DNA of 5,376 nt, taken from positions 1-5,376 of the forward strand of contig SXOW01000147.1 in the NCBI GenBank assembly GCA_005778315.1. Reading direction: 5' to 3'. Source of the DNA: Acidobacteriota bacterium. GTDB taxonomy: Bacteria > Acidobacteriota > Vicinamibacteria > Vicinamibacterales > UBA8438. The position numbers and the translations under genes are program-made. Positions 1 through 5,376 of the stretch are shown here, in pieces (the stretch's first letter is position 1; the number at the start of each line of letters is the position of its first letter). Below the pieces are notes generated by a model, which was given only the letters and a program-made list of their open reading frames with translations, searched no databases and was not told where the DNA came from.

Positions 1-608
1 GGGTTCAGCAGCGCCTTCGTTTCCTGGTAGAGAAACGACTTGTTGGCTGAGCCCCCGCCCTTGGCGATGAACAGCAACTCATATTCGTCGCCCGGTTCTG
101 CGTAAATCTCGATTTGTGCCGGCAGGTTCGACCCGGTGTTCTTCTCGGTGAACATGTCGAGCGGCGCCATCTGGGAGTAGCGCAAGTTGCGCTGATCGTA
201 GGCATCGTAGATACCCTGCGACAGCGCGATCCCGTCATCGGCCCCGGTCCAGACGTTTTCGCCCTTGTGACCCATGACGATGGCGGTGCCGGTGTCCTGA
301 CACCCCGGGAGCACCCGTGCGGACGCGATGTTGGCGTTGCGCAGCAACTCGAGCGCGACAAATCGGTCGTTCTGTGACGACTCGGGGTCGTCGAGAATCG
401 AGCGCAACTGGGCCAAGTGCGCCGGCCGGAGCAGGTGCGAGATGTCGTCGAACGCGGTCTGCGCCAACAGCCGTAACGCTTCGGGCTCGACCTTGAGCAG
501 TTCGCGGCCATCGACGGTCACCGTCGAGACGCCATCCGAGGTCAACTTGCGATAGGGCGTCTGGTCGGGACCCCGTTCAAACAGGGGCTGATCGTGAAAA
601 TCTGCCAT
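1..608 (-). CDS. Class I (iron-sulfur) fumarate hydratase, N-terminal part, truncated by window edge
   Basis: Catalyses the reversible hydration of fumarate to L-malate in the TCA cycle, in the cytoplasm, with an oxygen-sensitive 4Fe-4S cluster. The minus-strand frame from ATG 608-606 is open to the window edge (202 codons; the E. coli FumA/FumB family is about 550). Visible family signatures: KVEPEALRLLAQ (about residues 39-50), LRPAHLAQLRSILDDPE (60-76), the cluster motif GCQDTGTAIVMGHKG (102-116) whose Cys103 should be the first of three Fe-S ligands, LRYSQMAPLDMF (142-153), KNTGSNLPAQIEIYA (156-170) and AKGGGSANKSFLYQETKALL (182-201). The other two ligand cysteines lie beyond the edge. 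ATG 608 is the only ATG after an in-frame stop (653-651) and fits the family's N-terminus, but no clear Shine-Dalgarno precedes it. Divergent from the genes to the right. The class assignment is near certain; fumA versus fumB is not meaningful here, so no symbol is given. Confidence 0.95.
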   Translation of the reverse strand, partial: MADFHDQPLFERGPDQTPYRKLTSDGVSTVTVDGRELLKVEPEALRLLAQTAFDDISHLLRPAHLAQLRSILDDPESSQNDRFVALELLRNANIASARVLPGCQDTGTAIVMGHKGENVWTGADDGIALSQGIYDAYDQRNLRYSQMAPLDMFTEKNTGSNLPAQIEIYAEPGDEYELLFIAKGGGSANKSFLYQETKALLN

Positions 609-668
609 GAGTCGGAGACTGTCGAGAGAATCGCGGATCGGCCAGGTCGGCTACCCGAAAAACAGTTG

Positions 669-674
669 ATTGTA
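669..674 (-). promoter_or_regulatory. Weak candidate -10 box for the fumarase gene
   Basis: The minus strand reads TACAAT here, about 60 bases upstream of the fumarase start, in an otherwise GC-rich stretch. No good -35 hexamer lies 16-18 bases further upstream (that place is GC-rich and falls in the dyad at 687-717). This is a position-and-composition guess only. Confidence 0.2.
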
Positions 675-686
675 CTCCAGGGACAT

Positions 687-717
687 CGCGCCGGGCCCCG
701 TTGATGGCCCCAGCGCG
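687..717. repeat. Imperfect inverted repeat in the divergent intergenic region
   Basis: The arms are CGCGC (687-691) plus GGGCC (693-697) on the left, and GGCCC (706-710) plus GCGCG (713-717) on the right. They pair as two 5-bp blocks with a small asymmetric internal loop (C692 opposite CA 711-712) and an 8-base centre (698-705). The element sits between the fumarase gene and the rightward TATAAT, over the place where the fumarase -35 would be. It could be an operator or an RNA hairpin. In GC-rich DNA such a dyad can also arise by chance. Confidence 0.3.
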
Positions 718-755
718 GTGACGTCGAGCGATCCTCAGGCGGCGTTCCTCCTCAG

Positions 756-761
756 TATAAT
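756..761 (+). promoter_or_regulatory. Candidate -10 box (TATAAT) facing the M48 remnant
   Basis: A perfect TATAAT consensus hexamer in a GC-rich intergenic region, 25 bases before the ATG at 787. Transcription would start near 768 and give a leader of about 19 bases. No convincing -35 element is seen at the usual 16-18 base spacing (around 733-738 the sequence is CCTCAG). If active, it was probably the promoter of the M48 gene and may now feed transcription into the downstream operon. Confidence 0.35.
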
Positions 762-786
762 CGCCCGTCTGGATGCCGGCCCACCC

Positions 787-1024
787 ATGAACGTCTACGC
801 CTGGATCGTCCTCGTCGCGCTGCTCGGGGAGTTCATCCTGTCCCTGGTGGCGAGTGTGCTCAATGTCCGGGCGATGAGCCCCGTGGTGCCTGATGAGTTT
901 CGCGGGGCCTACGACGACGAGGCGTATGCGCGAGCCCAAAGCCGCTTCGGGGGTGCTCTTGCACGATTCTCACCCACCCGTCCTGCGTCGTATCGCGGCT
1001 CTCCGCGCCCTGTCGAGCGCCTGA
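787..1024 (+). pseudogene. Collapsed remnant of an M48 (Ste24/CAAX-protease-like) metallopeptidase gene
   Basis: The ATG at 787 opens a frame reading MNVYAWIVLVALLGEFILSL, a hydrophobic segment, followed by ASVLNVRAMSPVVPDEFRG and AYDDEAYARAQ. This resembles the N-terminal region of M48 Ste24-like proteases (a membrane helix, then LN-x-RAL-x-P and a DEF..YD...Y.RSQ pattern). From about position 950 the homology switches to the +1 frame, which reads GVLLHDSHPPVLRRIAALRA and stops at TGA 1022-1024. That matches the SHPP..ERI.AL ending of the same family. An intact enzyme is about 400 residues or more, so some 300 residues are missing, including the zinc-binding HEXXH. The junction lies roughly at 935-957. 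Family recognition is from memory of its N- and C-terminal patterns, not from a search. Alternatives are an assembly artefact, or a small membrane protein unrelated to M48. Confidence 0.6.
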
Positions 1025-1026
1025 TC

Positions 1027-1049
1027 GCCGCCCGGGGGCGCCCGGTGGC
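1027..1049 (+). terminator. GC-rich stem-loop just after the M48 remnant stop
   Basis: GCCGCC (1027-1032) pairs with GGTGGC (1044-1049), including one G-U pair. GGG (1034-1036) pairs with CCC (1041-1043) inside it, leaving a bulged C and a GGCG loop. It begins 3 bases after the TGA at 1022-1024, where a terminator of the former peptidase gene would be expected. No T-tract follows, so intrinsic termination is doubtful. Confidence 0.25.
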
Positions 1050-1139
1050 TCCACCGCTGACGGGCACGTCGCGCCTTTTCGCGTCTCGGCTGGTCTTCAA
1101 ATGCAGTACGATACGGCTGTCTTCACCCACGCAGGGCGC

Positions 1140-1145
1140 AGGAGG
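1140..1145 (+). promoter_or_regulatory. Strong Shine-Dalgarno for the DUF1592 gene
   Basis: AGGAGG, a full anti-16S match, lies 4 bases before ATG 1150. It is the main reason for choosing that start over the upstream ATGs of the same open frame (670 and 787), neither of which has a comparable ribosome binding site. Confidence 0.8.
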
Positions 1146-1149
1146 TTCA

Positions 1150-3540
1150 ATGACACCGCGGCGGCGGTTCGCGACTTCGTACAGGTGGTGTGCGGCGGCA
1201 GTGGTCGCGTTCGCGCTCACGCCGGCCAGTCGCACCTGGGCGCAGGCGGTGGAGCCTGCGCCGAGCGCCGAGCGTCATCAGGCCTTTGTCGACGACTACT
1301 GCCTGCGTTGTCACAACGACCGGCGTCTCGTCGCCGGGCTTTCGCTGGACGGCCTCGATCCGGCCGACCCCAGCACCGGAGCCGAGGCCTGGGAGAAGGT
1401 GCTGCGGAAGCTCCAGGCCCGATCGATGCCTCCGGTCGGGGCGCCGCGACCTGACGACGCCGCCTACGTCGATCTGATCGCGTCGTTGGAGACCGGGTTG
1501 GACCGTGCGGCGGCTGTCACGCCGAAACCAGGGCGCGTCGGGTCCTTCCACCGTCTGAATCGTACCGAGTATCAGCACGCTATTCGTGATCTCCTTGCGT
1601 TGGACGTGGATGTCAGCGCCTGGCTGCCGGGTGACGACGCCGCCTACGGATTCGACAACAACGCTGGTGTGCTGTCGATGTCGTCTGCGCTCCTCGACGC
1701 GTATCTCTCTGCTGCCGGTCGGGTCAGCCAACTGGCCGTGGGCGACCTGTCAGCGGGGGCCGAGGTCGCCACCTACCGTTTCTCGAAAGCGCTGTTGCAG
1801 GAAACCCGGCACGAAGCGCTGCCGTTCGGGTCGCGTGGCGGAGGGGTCGCGCGCCACTACTTTCCGCTCGACGGCGAGTATGTCGTGAAGTTGGATCTGA
1901 CCGGACCGCGTTCCCAATCGGAACAGATCGAAGTCCGGCTCGATGGGGTCAAGGTTGGCGAGGTGTCGACCGAGGCCGGACCAGACGCGCTTGGCCCCGC
2001 GACCGAAGTGCGGATCACGGCCACGGCCGGCTCGCACAACGTGGGTGTCGTCCTGCTCAAGCGGATGCTGGCCCCGGAAGGCCGTTTCCCCGCCTACTTT
2101 CCGTGGGCCAACAGCGCCGTGTTCGCGACCACCATTGGCGCCCGCTCGTATCTCCACGTCGATGGTATCGAGATCACGGGTCCCTTCTCGCCGACCGGGG
2201 CCGGTGACACCGCCAGCCGCCGCCGCATCTTCAGCTGCCGGGCTGACGACGAGCCTGTTCGCGACGCCGAATCGTGCGCGCGGCAAATTCTCGGCTCGCT
2301 GGCCCGGCGGGCCTATCGGCGTCCGGTCACCGACGCCGACCTTGACACCCTGCTCCAGTTTTACCGTGAGGGACGCGACCAGGTCGCCGGCGGTTTCGAG
2401 GCGGGCGTGCGGGTCGCGCTGACCCGACTGCTGGTCGACCCGGACTTTCTGTACCGCACGGAGGTGGATCCGGCAGATGGCGCGCCAGGCACGCCCTATC
2501 GTCTGAGCGATCTCGAACTGGCGTCTCGGCTGTCCTTCTTCCTCTGGAGCAGCATTCCGGACGACGAGTTGCTGACCTTGGCCGAGCAGAACCGGCTCGC
2601 GGACAGCGGGGTGTTCGAGGCACAGGTGCGACGGATGATGGCGGACGACCGCGCGTCCGCCTTGGTATCGAGTTTCGCCGCGCAGTGGCTGTTTCTCCGC
2701 AACCTGCGGATGGTGTCGCCAGACCGCTACGAATTCCCGGAATGGGATGACGACCTGCGGGCAGCCATGGCGCGCGAGACCGAGCTGTTTCTCGACAGCC
2801 AGCGTCGAGAGAATCGTCCGTTGGGCGAGTTGCTGACCGCCGACTACACGTTCGTCAACGAACGCCTCGCCCGCCACTACGGTCTGCCGGACGTCTACGG
2901 CAGCCAGTTCCGGCGGATCACGGTGTCAGACGAACGGCGTACCGGACTGCTTGGGCACGCGAGTATCCTCACGGTGACGTCGTTTCCCAATCGCACGTCG
3001 CCTGTGGTGCGTGGCAAGTGGCTCCTCGAGAATATGCTCGGGATGCCGCCGCCCGCACCGCCCCCGGATGTGCCCGAGCTTCCAGAGAACGAGGACGGCG
3101 AAGCGCCCAGGTCGATGCGGGCCCGTCTGGAGCAGCATCGTCGGAACCCGGTGTGCGCCAGTTGTCACGCGACGATGGATCCGCTCGGGTTCGCGCTGGA
3201 ACCGTATGACGCCATCGGCCGGTGGCGCACGACCGAGCACGGGCTCCCGGTTGACGCGCGCGGCGCGCTGATCGATGGCACCGAGATCGACGGACCCAGC
3301 GGGCTCAGAGAGATGCTGGTCGGTCGTCAGGACGAGTTCGTCCGCACGGTGACCGAGAAGCTGCTGACGTACGCGATCGGTCGCGGCGCCGAGTACTACG
3401 ATATGCCCGCCGTCCGACAGATTCTGCGCGAGGCGGCCGACACCGACCATCGTTGGGAGTCGATCATTCTCGGCGTTACGCAAAGCGCACCGTTCCGGAT
3501 GCGGGCTCGGACCGGTGGGCCATCCGCGTCTGCGGAGTAG
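1150..3540 (+). CDS. Exported DUF1592-family protein with two CXXCH haem-binding motifs (PSCyt1/DUF1587/1595/1592/1588/1585 architecture)
   Basis: A 796-residue protein. Residues 1-32 form a Sec signal (RRR, hydrophobic run 14-24, likely cleavage near AQA 31-33). A planctomycete-type cytochrome c domain follows, with CLRCH (51-55) and a probable axial Met93 in SMPP. Then DUF1587 (133-189, FHRLNRTEYQHAIRDLL), a β-rich segment resembling a carbohydrate-binding sandwich (about 236-345), DUF1595 (about 376-435, ARRAYRRPVT), DUF1592 (about 450-580, LSFFLWSSIPDDELL), DUF1588 (about 598-692) with PPPAPPPDVPEL and a second CASCH (669-673), and DUF1585 (about 718-785). Full length for the family, with every block present. 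The family is uncharacterised; two covalent haems and a periplasmic or outer-surface redox role are inferred from the motifs. The start is set by AGGAGG and the signal peptide. First gene of a probable operon, 17 bases before the DUF1552 gene, its usual partner. The frame is open upstream to at least 670, so longer start calls are possible but not favoured. Confidence 0.93.
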   Translation: MTPRRRFATSYRWCAAAVVAFALTPASRTWAQAVEPAPSAERHQAFVDDYCLRCHNDRRLVAGLSLDGLDPADPSTGAEAWEKVLRKLQARSMPPVGAPRPDDAAYVDLIASLETGLDRAAAVTPKPGRVGSFHRLNRTEYQHAIRDLLALDVDVSAWLPGDDAAYGFDNNAGVLSMSSALLDAYLSAAGRVSQLAVGDLSAGAEVATYRFSKALLQETRHEALPFGSRGGGVARHYFPLDGEYVVKLDLTGPRSQSEQIEVRLDGVKVGEVSTEAGPDALGPATEVRITATAGSHNVGVVLLKRMLAPEGRFPAYFPWANSAVFATTIGARSYLHVDGIEITGPFSPTGAGDTASRRRIFSCRADDEPVRDAESCARQILGSLARRAYRRPVTDADLDTLLQFYREGRDQVAGGFEAGVRVALTRLLVDPDFLYRTEVDPADGAPGTPYRLSDLELASRLSFFLWSSIPDDELLTLAEQNRLADSGVFEAQVRRMMADDRASALVSSFAAQWLFLRNLRMVSPDRYEFPEWDDDLRAAMARETELFLDSQRRENRPLGELLTADYTFVNERLARHYGLPDVYGSQFRRITVSDERRTGLLGHASILTVTSFPNRTSPVVRGKWLLENMLGMPPPAPPPDVPELPENEDGEAPRSMRARLEQHRRNPVCASCHATMDPLGFALEPYDAIGRWRTTEHGLPVDARGALIDGTEIDGPSGLREMLVGRQDEFVRTVTEKLLTYAIGRGAEYYDMPAVRQILREAADTDHRWESIILGVTQSAPFRMRARTGGPSASAE

Positions 3541-3557
3541 GGGTTGGGCCGATTGTC

Positions 3558-4919
3558 ATGATCATCACAAGAAAAGCGATTCCGAGACGGACGGTCTTGC
3601 GTGGGCTGGGCGCCGCAGTGGGGTTGCCGTGGCTGAGCGGCATGATGCCAGCCATGACGGCCCTGGCGCAGACCTCGACCGCACGGTTGCGTCGGTTCAC
3701 CACCGTCTACGTTGGCAACGGGGCCGCCGTTGGGTACTTCGCACCGGAGGTCGCAGGCCCCGACTATGCCCTGACCCCGATTCTGGAGCCATTGGCGCCG
3801 CTACGCGATCGGGCGCTGGTGCTGACCGGTATCGACAATCCTCCGGCGCTGGCGCTCGACGGAGAACCCCGTGGCGGTCACGGGCGCATTCCGTCCGCCT
3901 TCATGAGCGGCATGCACGCCCACCCGACCGTTGGGGTCGACTTCCGGGCCGGCAAGACCATCGATCAGATCGCGGCCGACCACCTCGGGCAGGACACACA
4001 GCTGCGAACGCTGGAGTTGTCGCTGGACTCGCCGGAGTTTGGAGGCACCTGCGATACCGGCTTCGCCTGCGTGTACACCAACACGCTCTCGTGGCGCGGT
4101 CCGACCAGCCCGCTGCCGATGCAGAACAACCCCAGGCTCGTGTTCGAGCGGTTGTTCGGTGAAGGCGGCACGACCGATCCGGCGGTCCGGCGTGCCCGAT
4201 GGCGTCAACGCGCCAGCATCCTTGATTCGGTGCGTGAGAAAGTGGCCGGCGTGGCGTCGACGATCGACCAGGAGGACAGGGCGACTCTCGATGAGTATCT
4301 CGAGTCGATCCGGGACGTCGAGCGTCGGATACAGCTGGCCGAAGAACAAAGCACGCGCGAGGTACCAGAAGTGCTGCAGCCGGCCGGGGTACCCGACACG
4401 TTCGAGGCCCACGCCAAACTGATGTTCGACCTGCAGGTGCTGGCGTTCCAGGCCGATCTGACTCGGGTCACCACCTTCATGCTGGCGCCTGAGTTGAGTG
4501 GGCGCGCCTATCCCGAGATCGGCGTCTCGGAGGGGTTCCACGCCATTTCGCACCACGGGAACAACCCCGAGAAGATTGCCGACCAGGCGAAGATCAACAC
4601 CTATCACACGACGATGGTCGCTTACTTTCTGGAACGACTGCGGTCGATTCCAGAGGGCGACGGGACCCTGTTGGACAGCGCGCTGGTGCTCTACGCCAGC
4701 GGTATGGGGAACAGCAACGAGCACGACCCGCGGAACCTGCCGCTCGTTGTGGCCGGTGGTGCCGGGGGCCAGCTCAAAGGCGGACGACATCTGCGGTATC
4801 CCACTGGGACGCGATTGACGAATCTCCACATGACCCTGCTGACCAAGCTGGGGGTGCCGGTCGAGTCGATCGGCGACAGCACGGGACATCTCGATCTGGA
4901 TCTCCTGTCCGGCGCCTAA
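3558..4919 (+). CDS. Tat-exported DUF1552 family protein
   Basis: A 453-residue protein of the DUF1552 family, uncharacterised but typically encoded next to DUF1592 genes. The N-terminus MIITRKAIPRRTVLRGLGAA carries a twin-arginine motif (R10-R11) followed by a hydrophobic stretch to about residue 37 (ALAQ), suggesting Tat export as a folded protein, perhaps with a cofactor. Family blocks seen: TTVYVGNGAAVGYFAPE (48-64), GRIPSAFMSGMHA (109-121), GGTCDTGFACVYTNTLSWRG (162-181) with Cys165 and Cys171, NNPRLVFERLFG (190-201), a helical charged stretch (about 215-265), SHHGNNPEKI (331-340) and SGMGNSNEHD (381-390). The late His/Asn/Asp-rich motifs recall the DUF1501/alkaline-phosphatase-like group, but a metal site or hydrolase activity is only a guess. 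The frame opens at 3453, but ATG 3558 matches the family N-terminus and avoids an 88-base overlap. Only loose G-rich sequence (3539-3548) serves as ribosome binding site, so coupling to the preceding gene is likely. Confidence 0.93.
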   Translation: MIITRKAIPRRTVLRGLGAAVGLPWLSGMMPAMTALAQTSTARLRRFTTVYVGNGAAVGYFAPEVAGPDYALTPILEPLAPLRDRALVLTGIDNPPALALDGEPRGGHGRIPSAFMSGMHAHPTVGVDFRAGKTIDQIAADHLGQDTQLRTLELSLDSPEFGGTCDTGFACVYTNTLSWRGPTSPLPMQNNPRLVFERLFGEGGTTDPAVRRARWRQRASILDSVREKVAGVASTIDQEDRATLDEYLESIRDVERRIQLAEEQSTREVPEVLQPAGVPDTFEAHAKLMFDLQVLAFQADLTRVTTFMLAPELSGRAYPEIGVSEGFHAISHHGNNPEKIADQAKINTYHTTMVAYFLERLRSIPEGDGTLLDSALVLYASGMGNSNEHDPRNLPLVVAGGAGGQLKGGRHLRYPTGTRLTNLHMTLLTKLGVPVESIGDSTGHLDLDLLSGA

Positions 4920-4952
4920 GGTTAGAGACGCTGGTCGGAAACACATCGTGGC

Positions 4953-4956
4953 GAGG
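4953..4956 (+). promoter_or_regulatory. Shine-Dalgarno of the ankyrin gene
   Basis: GAGG, 6 bases before ATG 4963. It favours this start over the in-frame GTG at 4948, which would add only five residues (MARHS) and has only a weak CGGA-like match upstream. Confidence 0.5.
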
Positions 4957-4962
4957 CACAGC

Positions 4963-5376
4963 ATGAGCACCCGTTTCCACGCGACCGACAGGGCGGCGCA
5001 TCTGACCGTGGTGATTGGGGTTGTCGTTGCTGTCGGGGCTGTCGGGGCTGTCGGGGCGCTCGGCCCGGTGCGGCTCCTGGCCGCCGACCTGCCGTTGATC
5101 GACGCGGTCACCAGTGGCAACCACGCGGCGACTCGTGCGCTACTGGCTGAGGGCGTCGACGTGGACGCGCGACAGGGCGATGGCGCCACGGCGTTGCATT
5201 GGGCGGTCCACCTCGACGACCACCAGATGGTCGAGATGTTGTTACGCGCGGGGGCGGACGTTGACGCGGTCAACGACCTCGGCGTGGCGCCGCTGCTCAT
5301 TGCTTCCACCAACGGCAACGCCGCCGTGGTGAGGCTGCTGCTCGAGGCTGGTGCCGATCCCAACGGCGGTCCTCCA
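4963..5376 (+). CDS. Exported ankyrin-repeat protein, N-terminal part, truncated by window edge
   Basis: 138 codons are visible, open at the right edge. Residues 1-13 are polar with several Arg and His. Residues 14-40 form a long hydrophobic stretch (LTVVIGVVVAVGAVGAVGAL, then ending LLAAD), which is either a Sec signal cleaved near LAA-D or an N-terminal anchor. Ankyrin repeats follow: a degenerate first one (about 42-74, LIDAVTSGNHAATRALLAEG), a canonical 33-residue second (75-107, ATALHWAVHLDDHQMVEMLL then RAGADVDAVNDLG) and the start of a third (108 on, LLIASTNGNAAVVRLLLEAG). More repeats presumably lie outside. Ankyrin arrays bind proteins; here the likely partners are the co-encoded exported DUF1592 and DUF1552 proteins, which is inference from position. 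Same strand, 43 bases after the DUF1552 stop, with no terminator between them. Confidence 0.93.
   Translation, partial: MSTRFHATDRAAHLTVVIGVVVAVGAVGAVGALGPVRLLAADLPLIDAVTSGNHAATRALLAEGVDVDARQGDGATALHWAVHLDDHQMVEMLLRAGADVDAVNDLGVAPLLIASTNGNAAVVRLLLEAGADPNGGPP
5029..5055 (+). repeat. Three tandem copies of a 9-bp unit inside the ankyrin gene's signal segment
   Basis: GCTGTCGGG occurs three times head to tail without a mismatch, in frame, encoding Ala-Val-Gly three times (residues 23-31 of the ankyrin protein) in the hydrophobic core of the export signal. Gain or loss of units keeps the frame but changes the length of the hydrophobic segment. Confidence 0.9.

Noticed and set aside
5..511. 168-residue open frame on the minus strand
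   Set aside because: Arg/Ser/Thr-rich shadow of the fumarase gene in another frame of the same strand; the true frame carries all the family motifs.
577..939. 120-residue minus-strand frame across the intergenic region and the M48 remnant
   Set aside because: Charged low-complexity composition and no recognisable motif; it overlaps the recognisable M48 N-terminus on the other strand.
1107..1112. TACGAT as a -10 box for the DUF1592 operon
   Set aside because: Its position is reasonable, but there is no -35 match at proper spacing and such hexamers are common by chance.
1750..2877. 375-residue open frame on the minus strand
   Set aside because: Antisense to the DUF1592 gene, low complexity, no recognisable motif or ribosome binding site.
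3453..3557. Upstream ATG of the DUF1552 frame, adding 35 residues
   Set aside because: It would overlap the DUF1592 gene by 88 bases and bury the Tat signal; ATG 3558 matches the family N-terminus.
4948..4962. GTG start for the ankyrin gene, five residues longer
   Set aside because: The ATG at 4963 has a better-spaced GAGG; the longer form cannot be strictly excluded.
4920..4962. Possible terminator between the DUF1552 and ankyrin genes
   Set aside because: No stable stem-loop and no T-tract; cotranscription is more likely.
3801..5363. 520-residue open frame on the minus strand
   Set aside because: Antisense to the DUF1552 and ankyrin genes, a typical long GC-rich shadow; the sense frames show conserved domains throughout and this one shows none.

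Overview
GC-rich bacterial DNA. One gene is cut off by each window edge, and a tight three-gene block reads rightward between them. A two-CXXCH DUF1587/1595/1592/1588/1585 protein followed by a DUF1552 protein and a periplasmic-type ankyrin-repeat protein is a combination I associate with Acidobacteriota (Vicinamibacteria-like soil lineages) and, more loosely, with Planctomycetota and relatives. This placement is inferred from gene content, not from a marker gene.

Layout. Positions 608 down to 1 (minus strand) hold the N-terminal 202 codons of a class I (iron-sulfur) fumarase. It is open at the window edge and continues outside. Positions 609-786 are a divergent intergenic region with a perfect TATAAT hexamer pointing right, a weaker TACAAT pointing left, and an imperfect dyad between them. 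Positions 787-1024 hold what looks like the wreck of an M48 (Ste24/CAAX-protease-like) metallopeptidase gene. The N-terminal membrane segment and the extreme C-terminus are joined in different frames, and the whole catalytic middle is missing. A GC-rich hairpin follows its stop.

Positions 1150-3540, 3558-4919 and 4963-5376 (open at the right edge) form a probable operon with gaps of 17 and 43 bases. It encodes a Sec-exported probable di-heme c-type protein (DUF1592 family), a Tat-exported DUF1552 protein, and an exported or membrane-anchored ankyrin-repeat protein. All three carry N-terminal export signals, so they probably work together outside the cytoplasm. The first two are a recurrent pair of uncharacterised families that may have a redox or degradative role. 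No substrate can be read from the sequence.

The most notable points are the collapsed M48 gene, the fact that its reading frame runs without a stop into the DUF1592 gene (a trap for automated start calling), and a 9-bp tandem repeat within the ankyrin protein's signal segment. No tRNA, rRNA, CRISPR array, insertion sequence or integrase was seen.
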